Source of the DNA: an uncultured Pelagibacteraceae bacterium | GTDB taxonomy: Bacteria > Pseudomonadota > Alphaproteobacteria > Pelagibacterales > Pelagibacteraceae | Direction of reading: 5' to 3' | Length of the DNA: 51,686 bases | Assembly (NCBI GenBank): GCA_902524955.1 | Contig: CABZEY010000008.1 | Coordinates: forward strand, 1 to 51,686 | In this document: positions 46,684 to 51,686 of the stretch, in pieces | How positions within the stretch are numbered: position 1 is the stretch's first letter | Layout: each line of letters starts with the position of its first letter | Notes under the pieces: generated by a model | Databases searched by the model: none | The model's input: only the letters and a program-made list of their open reading frames with translations | Told to the model about the DNA's origin: nothing | Position numbers and translations under genes: made by a program

Positions 46684-47896
46684 AAATCGGTAAATGAACT
46701 ATAAACTCACTTCCCTCGTTTAGTCTACTGTTAATTTCTAAATCTCCTCTATGTTGATTAATAATATGTTTAACTATAGCTAAACCAAGACCCGTTCCTT
46801 GAATAAGATTTTTTTTTGCATTAGCGGTTCTATAAAACCTTTCTGTCACTCGATGTATTTCATTTTTTGGTATTCCAATACCCTGATCTTTCACATGAAT
46901 GCTTACTGATCCTTTTGTTAATTTATCCTCGTTATTTTTTAAAAATATTTCAACCACTGAATTATCTTTTGTATATTTAATTGCATTATCATAAAGATTT
47001 TGAACTACCTCAAAAATTTTATCATAATTACCTCTTACAAAAGGTGTCGTTTTGTTTTTAATAATTTTAATATCTAACCCTTTTTTCTCAGCCATTTTAT
47101 TTGGTACCTTTTGTAAACTTTCTAAAATCTCATTAACATTTACTTTTGAATTGGGCTGAACATGTTCTTGCATCTCTATACGACTTAGAGACATCAAATC
47201 GGAAATTAATATTTCCATTTTATTTGCTTGCTCTTGCATAATTTTAATAAATTTCTGTTGAGCTATTGGATCATCTTTAGCTGATGAATAAATTGTCTCT
47301 AAAAATCCTTTAATAGAAACTAATGGTGTTTTAAGTTCATGGCTAACGTTTGCAACAAAGTCAGATCTTAACCTTTCAGCTTTTTTAACATCGGTATAAT
47401 CTTTTACGACTAATAAAACATTTTTCTGACTAAGCGGCACAACAGTCAGTCTAAAAAAACTATATGTTGGCAAATTAATGTCAAACTCAAGATATTCATT
47501 AATTCTTTTGTTTCTTGAAATTTCAATTTTATCCAAAAGATCAGGAACTCTGATAAAACTAGATAAATCTTTACCAATAATATCGCCATAGTAATTTTTT
47601 GCAGCCTGATTTGCTGCAGAGATTGCATTAAACGAGTTTATAAATAAAATATAATCTTCAATTTCATTGATTAATTGATTTTCTAAATCCTCAGAAGTGA
47701 ATGCTCTAGAAGAATTTGTGACATTAAAATCTGCTGTATTTTTCTTTATTTTTGTTTTTTGATCTTCAATCTTGGAGGCGAAATACATTAATGTGCCATT
47801 TGATATGCACAAAATTACTAATGAAATTAGTTCTAACTTTTCAAAAAAAAACAGTAGAACTAGTAAAATGAAATTAAAAATTGGAATAATTAGCAT
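46667..47896 (-). CDS. phoR: Phosphate regulon sensor histidine kinase PhoR
   Basis: A 409-residue membrane kinase. Two hydrophobic segments at residues 1-18 and 22-42 with almost no periplasmic loop, as in PhoR; a PAS domain at about 75-170; HisKA phosphoacceptor His186 in VANVSHELKTPLVSIKGF; ATP-binding N box NLYDNAIKYT, G1 VKDQGIGIP and G2 GTGLGLAIVKH. It phosphorylates PhoB. It begins the leftward pho-pst operon and diverges from olsB across 92 bases that carry Pho-box-like repeats. Confidence 0.95.
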   Translation of the reverse strand: MLIIPIFNFILLVLLFFFEKLELISLVILCISNGTLMYFASKIEDQKTKIKKNTADFNVTNSSRAFTSEDLENQLINEIEDYILFINSFNAISAANQAAKNYYGDIIGKDLSSFIRVPDLLDKIEISRNKRINEYLEFDINLPTYSFFRLTVVPLSQKNVLLVVKDYTDVKKAERLRSDFVANVSHELKTPLVSIKGFLETIYSSAKDDPIAQQKFIKIMQEQANKMEILISDLMSLSRIEMQEHVQPNSKVNVNEILESLQKVPNKMAEKKGLDIKIIKNKTTPFVRGNYDKIFEVVQNLYDNAIKYTKDNSVVEIFLKNNEDKLTKGSVSIHVKDQGIGIPKNEIHRVTERFYRTANAKKNLIQGTGLGLAIVKHIINQHRGDLEINSRLNEGSEFIVHLPIYEKKN

Positions 47897-47926
47897 ATCA
47901 ACTAACTTTTAACATTATTTTGCAAA

Positions 47927-47970
47927 AAGTCATAATACTGAAACATTACTTTCATTTTACTGAAACCAAA
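47927..47970 (+). promoter_or_regulatory. Pho-box-like array before olsB
   Basis: Four contiguous 11-base units read toward olsB: AAGTCATAATA (47927-47937), CTGAAACATTA (47938-47948), CTTTCATTTTA (47949-47959) and CTGAAACCAAA (47960-47970). Each fits the Pho-box plan of a CTGTCAT-like heptamer plus 4 AT-rich bases. The last unit ends 18 bases before the olsB ATG, so the transcript leader must be very short or absent if the usual spacing holds. The array could also serve phoR on the other strand. Confidence 0.55.
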
Positions 47971-47988
47971 TCACTTTAACTGCGTCCC

Positions 47989-48807
47989 ATGTCTACTGAA
48001 CAACTTACTAAATATCCTTTTGCAAAAAAAGTTAATATTATAACCTCTGCCTTTTTTGCTCCTAAATTAAGTTATTATTTTGCTGAAAACCAAAAAGATA
48101 TTAAGGCTGCACAACGACTGCGATATAAAGTTTTTTTTTCAGAACGAGATAAAAAGATTGTAAGTTTAAAATATTTTAAAAAAGATTCTGATAAATATGA
48201 CCAATTCGCAGATCATTTAATAGTTACGCATCAAAACGGTAAGTTTTCTAAAACGAAAGTCGTTGGAACATATCGATTGTTAAATAGTAAATCTGCTCAA
48301 CGATGTGGATTTTATTCAAAGGAAGAATTTGACATTGATCGAATGTTAAATAATCACGAGAACCAAAATCTTTTAGAATTAAGTCGTTCGTGCATTCATA
48401 AAAATTTTAGAAAAAAAAATGTATTACAATTTATGTGGAAAAAAATTCATCATTATATTTTAAATCATAATATTGATGTCTTATTTGGTATGGCAAGTTT
48501 TTTAAATGATAAACCTCAAGAAATAAAAACAGAGTTAACTTATCTTTATCAAAAATTCCTAATGGAAGAGTCAATTAGAGTTTCTGCATTAAATAAACAC
48601 AAAACAGATATGAATATCGCAAATTTAGATAATGTTTCTGAACTATCAATTGTAAAAAATCTACCAACTTTAGTGAAGGCATATTTAAGATTGGGAGCTA
48701 AAATTGGTGATGGAGCTGTGATTGATTATGTAGTCAAAACAACAGATATTTTTATTTATTTACCTTACAAAAATATTAGCAAGACTTATCTTAAAAAATT
48801 TATATAA
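47989..48807 (+). CDS. olsB: L-ornithine N-alpha-acyltransferase (OlsB-like)
   Basis: A 272-residue GNAT-fold protein of the OlsB type, which attaches a 3-hydroxy fatty acid to ornithine to give lyso-ornithine lipid. Characteristic blocks: AAQRLRYKVFFSERD, KVVGTYRLL, FDIDRM, LLELSRSCIHKNFRKKNVL, LFGMASF and LVKAYLRLGAKIGDGAVID. It is followed 9 bases later by an OlsA-like acyltransferase, so the pair should make complete ornithine lipid, a phosphorus-free membrane lipid used when phosphate is scarce. It faces away from phoR across a Pho-box-like array. Confidence 0.9.
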   Translation: MSTEQLTKYPFAKKVNIITSAFFAPKLSYYFAENQKDIKAAQRLRYKVFFSERDKKIVSLKYFKKDSDKYDQFADHLIVTHQNGKFSKTKVVGTYRLLNSKSAQRCGFYSKEEFDIDRMLNNHENQNLLELSRSCIHKNFRKKNVLQFMWKKIHHYILNHNIDVLFGMASFLNDKPQEIKTELTYLYQKFLMEESIRVSALNKHKTDMNIANLDNVSELSIVKNLPTLVKAYLRLGAKIGDGAVIDYVVKTTDIFIYLPYKNISKTYLKKFI

Positions 48808-48816
48808 ACTTTAAGA

Positions 48817-49569
48817 GTGAAATCATTAATAGCTTGGTTATTTGGTTTTTTGTATTTAAAAAAATTATACCAAAAACATTATAACAACTCTGAACTTAAA
48901 AATAATTTTTGGAATAAAACATTAGAACTTTTCAACATAAAATACTCGATATTAAATACTGAAAAAATTCCTAAGACTGGTCCTGTAATTATTGTATGTA
49001 ACCACCCATTTGGACTAGTAGATGGATTAATTATTGCTGATACTGTTTCTAAGAAAAGGGGAGATTACCGTATACTTATTAACGACGAAATATCACAAGT
49101 TGATCTCATAAGACCTTATTTGTTTCCTCTTAAACTTGATGAAAAAAGAGAATCTATAAAGTTTAACTTAAAATCAAAAAATAATGCTATCCAATATGTT
49201 CAAAATGGCGGTGCTTTAATCATTTTTCCATCTGGTGAAGTGGCAACTAGACAAAAAATATTTGAAAAAGCAATTGAAAAGAGGTGGCAATCTATTTTAG
49301 GTGCAATAATTAGAAAAACCGAAGCAGCAATATGTCCTGTTTATTTTCATGGTGAAAATAGTTTTTTATTTCACCTATTAGGAATGATGCATTACCCGTT
49401 AAGAAGAATTCTTTTTGCGAGGGAGCTAATTAATAAAAAAAATAAATTTTTTAAAGCAATATGCTTACCAACCTATCATACTTCTCAATTTATAGGTAAG
49501 GGTAACTCTGAAATTTCAAATGAGTTGAGAGAATATACCTTAAGAGGCAAAGAGTCTTTTAATAATTAG
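48817..49569 (+). CDS. olsA: Lyso-ornithine lipid O-acyltransferase (OlsA-like)
   Basis: A 250-residue lysophospholipid-acyltransferase-family protein. The catalytic motif NHPFGLVDG has His63 and Asp69 spaced as HX5D, the form seen in the hemolysin-like/OlsA branch rather than HX4D of PlsC. IIFPSGEVATR is the FPSG motif. N-terminal hydrophobic segment. GTG start at 48817. Directly after olsB, so the second acylation of ornithine lipid is the likely role; a general acyl-glycerol-phosphate acyltransferase is the alternative. Its end overlaps the convergent agt gene by 11 bases. Confidence 0.86.
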   Translation: MKSLIAWLFGFLYLKKLYQKHYNNSELKNNFWNKTLELFNIKYSILNTEKIPKTGPVIIVCNHPFGLVDGLIIADTVSKKRGDYRILINDEISQVDLIRPYLFPLKLDEKRESIKFNLKSKNNAIQYVQNGGALIIFPSGEVATRQKIFEKAIEKRWQSILGAIIRKTEAAICPVYFHGENSFLFHLLGMMHYPLRRILFARELINKKNKFFKAICLPTYHTSQFIGKGNSEISNELREYTLRGKESFNN

Positions 49570-50569
49570 GTGCACAGGCTGACTCAAATATTTTAGCACA
49601 TTCTTCCCAAGTATATTGTTTTGCTAATTTCCTACATTTTTGTTTATCAATTTTTAATGCTTTTAAAGCTGAAGTTTTTAAATCATCATCTAAAGTATCA
49701 ATTTCTGTGCCTCCAGTAATATCAATTGGGCCAGGAACTTTATAAGCAGCTATTGGTAAACCTGCTGCGAGTGCTTCTATCAATACTATACCAAACGTAT
49801 CGGTTTTGCTTGGAAAAACAAATACATCACTAGAAGCCAAGTAGTTAGAAATATCCTTATCATTTAAAATTCCAGTAAAAATAACATCTGGATATTTTTT
49901 TTTAACCTCACTCATTTGTGGTCCGTCTCCAACTACTATTTTAGTTCCATCAATATCTAAATTTAAAAATGCTTTAATATTTTTTTCAATAGCGACACGT
50001 CCTACATAAATCCACACAGGACCTTTAAAATCCTTTATTTTTTCACCATTGCCAAAAACTTCATGCTTTACTCCTCTAGTCCAGACTTTAAGCTTATCAA
50101 TATTAAATCCATTTGATACCAATTCATTTTTCATTGTATTAGTTGTAACAAGAATACTTTGAGAATATTTATGGAAATATCTCATAAAACGATAAGAAAA
50201 ACTCACTGGAATTTTAACTCTTGCATTAATGTATTCTGGAAACTTTGTATGATATGAAGTTGTAAATTTAATATTGTGTTTAAGACAATATTTTCTTCCA
50301 AAAAAACCAAGCGGTCCTTCGGTTGAAATATGAATGACCTGGGGATTATAATCTTTAATCATTTTATTAATTTTTGGCCATGCATTTAAAGCTAATCGAA
50401 TTTCGGGATAGGTTGGCATCGGGACAGTAAAAAATTCTTTAGGAGTAATATATTTTACTTCATGGCCTCTTTTTCGAAGTTGTTGTCCAAGGTTATCCAT
50501 AGTGCGCACTACTCCATTCGTTTGTGGATACCAAGCGTCAGTAATAATTAAAATTTTAAAAAGACTCAC
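49559..50569 (-). CDS. agt: Diacylglycerol glycosyltransferase (Agt-like, GT4)
   Basis: A 336-residue GT4 glycosyltransferase. N-terminal ITDAWYPQTNGVVRTMDNLG, then HISTEGPLGFFGRKYC, sugar-nucleotide region YVGRVAIEKNI, VVGDGP and PSKTDTFGIVLIEALAAG are typical of the Agt group that glycosylates diacylglycerol. It starts with GTG, 5 bases after plcP. plcP-agt is the known pair for replacing phospholipid by glycolipid in phosphate-starved marine bacteria, including SAR11. Sugar specificity (glucose or glucuronic acid) cannot be read here; a plain wall glycosyltransferase is less likely in this context. Confidence 0.88.
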   Translation of the reverse strand: MSLFKILIITDAWYPQTNGVVRTMDNLGQQLRKRGHEVKYITPKEFFTVPMPTYPEIRLALNAWPKINKMIKDYNPQVIHISTEGPLGFFGRKYCLKHNIKFTTSYHTKFPEYINARVKIPVSFSYRFMRYFHKYSQSILVTTNTMKNELVSNGFNIDKLKVWTRGVKHEVFGNGEKIKDFKGPVWIYVGRVAIEKNIKAFLNLDIDGTKIVVGDGPQMSEVKKKYPDVIFTGILNDKDISNYLASSDVFVFPSKTDTFGIVLIEALAAGLPIAAYKVPGPIDITGGTEIDTLDDDLKTSALKALKIDKQKCRKLAKQYTWEECAKIFESACAPNY

Positions 50570-50574
50570 TTAAA

Positions 50575-51426
50575 TTACGACACAACCCTAATTTTATCTT
50601 GTCTAATCTCTTCGAATTGTTCCTCGACATAAGTGTCAGTCAAAATTTCTTTTCTTTTATCTAACCAGTAAATAAGTTCAAATGTCCCATCAAAATGTTC
50701 AACTAATGCTGTACAACTTTCAACCCAGTCACCACAATTTTTATATTCAATTGCTTTCATATTTTCCATTGCTGGATGATGAATATGACCACAGATCACT
50801 CCATCTGCTTTTTGTTTTTTTGCAGACTTAACAACTAATTCTTCAAATTCACTGATAAATTTTACAGCATTTTTAACTTTAAATTTTAAATATTTTGATA
50901 AGGACCAGTATTCCTTACCAAGGCGTCTTCTAAAATAATTTAAATATCTATTAAAAGCGATTAACCCCTCATAAGCAGTAGATCCTAATCTTGATAACCA
51001 TTTTGCATATCTTATAATTCCATCAAATTGATCACCGTGTACCACCCAATACTTTTTTCCATTAATTCCTTCATGAATTAATTGGTTTAGAATTTCGACA
51101 TTTCCAAGATTAATAGGAATAAATTTTCTTAATATCTCGTCATGATTTCCAGCAATATAAAAAACTCTTGTGCCATGTCTTGCTTTTCTTAATATTTTTT
51201 GAACAACATCATTATGTTGCTGGGGCCAATACCATTTATTTTTAATTGCCCATCCATCGACAATATCGCCGACTAAATATAAATTTTCTGAGCGAGTATA
51301 TTTAATAAATTCTAAAACCATATCTGCCTGACAACCTTTTGTTCCTAAATGAATGTCTGAAATCCAGATGGATTTGTACTGTAGTAACTTTCCGTCAACT
51401 GCTTTTAATGCTGGTTTTTTTATCAT
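50575..51426 (-). CDS. plcP: Manganese-type phospholipase C PlcP
   Basis: A 283-residue calcineurin-like metallophosphoesterase. Metal ligands: SDIHLGT (D24, H26), GDIVD (53-57), GNHDE (93-97), HGDQFD (130-135) and GHIHHP (213-218). It resembles LpxH and is often annotated as UDP-diacylglucosamine hydrolase, but the coupling with agt identifies it as PlcP, which splits phospholipids to diacylglycerol to free phosphate. GGAG lies upstream of the ATG. It diverges from a lipid-kinase-like gene across 76 bases. Confidence 0.9.
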   Translation of the reverse strand: MIKKPALKAVDGKLLQYKSIWISDIHLGTKGCQADMVLEFIKYTRSENLYLVGDIVDGWAIKNKWYWPQQHNDVVQKILRKARHGTRVFYIAGNHDEILRKFIPINLGNVEILNQLIHEGINGKKYWVVHGDQFDGIIRYAKWLSRLGSTAYEGLIAFNRYLNYFRRRLGKEYWSLSKYLKFKVKNAVKFISEFEELVVKSAKKQKADGVICGHIHHPAMENMKAIEYKNCGDWVESCTALVEHFDGTFELIYWLDKRKEILTDTYVEEQFEEIRQDKIRVVS

Positions 51427-51450
51427 AAACGAATCTCCACTTTGAGTTGA

Positions 51451-51479
51451 ATCATAATTATGTTACAGAAGTGTTAAAA
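51451..51479 (-). promoter_or_regulatory. Pho-box-like repeat before plcP
   Basis: Read toward plcP: TTTTAACACTT (51469-51479) then CTGTAACATAA (51458-51468), and TATGAT at 51451-51456 as a likely -10, then GGAG before the ATG. The TTTAACA and TCTGTAACA cores match the arsC upstream repeat. The same bases on the plus strand read TGTTACA and TGTTAAA 11 apart, so the rightward lipid-kinase gene may share the site. By-eye assignment. Confidence 0.5.
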
Positions 51480-51502
51480 TTTTTTTAAAAAAAAAATAAT
51501 AT

Positions 51503-51686
51503 ATGAACAAAATAGCAATTATTTACAATCCGAATGCGGGTAGCGCAAAAATAAAAAAGCTTTTAAAAATTAAAGAGAGGCTTAGTCTTAAAAGCTCAGT
51601 TACTATTTATGATACTCAAAAACCTGGTGATGCAACTAGTATTGCTAAAAGAGAATGTAAAAACTTTGACATTATTGTAGCTGCTG
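51503..51686 (+). CDS. Diacylglycerol/lipid kinase family protein (3' end missing)
   Basis: The ATG at 51503 opens a frame running off the window after 61 codons. MNKIAIIYNPNAGSAK and YDTQKPGDATSIAKRE are the N-terminal nucleotide-binding motifs of the diacylglycerol kinase catalytic family (YegS/DgkB-like). Divergent from plcP, which makes diacylglycerol, so a role in recycling diacylglycerol to phosphatidate is plausible. The glycine-rich GGDGT motif expected later is beyond the edge. Confidence 0.8.
   Translation, partial: MNKIAIIYNPNAGSAKIKKLLKIKERLSLKSSVTIYDTQKPGDATSIAKRECKNFDIIVAA

Noticed and set aside
50575-51426. LpxH-type lipid A enzyme.
   Set aside because: Metallophosphoesterase motifs fit both, but coupling with agt and the pho neighbourhood favours PlcP.
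1-51686. tRNA, rRNA, CRISPR, prophage or insertion sequence.
   Set aside because: No cloverleaf, repeat-spacer array, transposase, integrase or phage gene was found on either strand; poly-A/T runs are part of the AT-rich composition.

Overview
The window is a very AT-rich, extremely compact bacterial segment with almost no intergenic space and many overlapping gene ends. Gene content and order point to an alphaproteobacterium of the SAR11 (Pelagibacterales) type. The evidence is the alphaproteobacterial neighbourhoods lysC/ubiG divergent, ispG-prfA-prmC-DUF4167, aroK-aroB-CorC with bolA/J-protein/cobS/cobT, and argF-argD-permease/gcrA, together with a class I lysyl-tRNA synthetase, lysine/asparagine-rich proteins and streamlined spacing. 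This taxonomic call is an inference. No rRNA, tRNA, CRISPR array, insertion sequence or phage gene was seen, and no gap exceeds about 155 bases. The largest gaps, 33405-33557 and 24761-24884, are AT-rich divergent promoter regions in which I recognise no specific element.

Left part (1-9.4 kb): a partial M23 peptidase faces a leftward run lysC-ispG-prfA-prmC-DUF4167-cysD-cysNC, so sulfate-activation genes sit at the end of a housekeeping operon. ubiG diverges from lysC. Middle (9.4-34.5 kb): a DUF3833 lipoprotein, mutT and argJ run leftward; secA runs rightward into accA, whose product carries an unusual hydrophobic tail. A secreted 597-residue protein and a probable 49-residue membrane protein lie beside aroK-aroB and a CNNM/CBS protein. 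bolA diverges from a J-domain protein, cobS and cobT. Then come a queuosine-precursor transporter, L28, a TauE/SafE exporter, pyrD, class I lysS, trkH, argF, argD, an ABC-2 permease, gcrA and a SET-domain methyltransferase.

Right part (34.5-51.7 kb) is the most coherent region and looks like a phosphate-starvation locus. arsC and an aquaglyceroporin form a likely arsenate-detoxification pair. ppk1-ppx handle polyphosphate. phoR-(secreted protein)-pstS-pstC-pstA-pstB-phoU-phoB is a full Pho sensing and uptake operon. olsB-olsA should make phosphorus-free ornithine lipids. plcP-agt should replace phospholipids by glycolipids. A lipid-kinase-like gene runs off the right edge.

Four promoter regions in this right part (before arsC, pstS, olsB and plcP) carry similar 11-base-period direct repeats resembling Pho boxes, each in the direction of the gene. 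This suggests one PhoB-controlled programme joining phosphate uptake, arsenate clearance and membrane-lipid replacement. The repeats were read by eye and need a computed motif search. argJ, argD and argF in the same window belong to the ornithine/arginine pathway; ornithine is the acceptor for OlsB.
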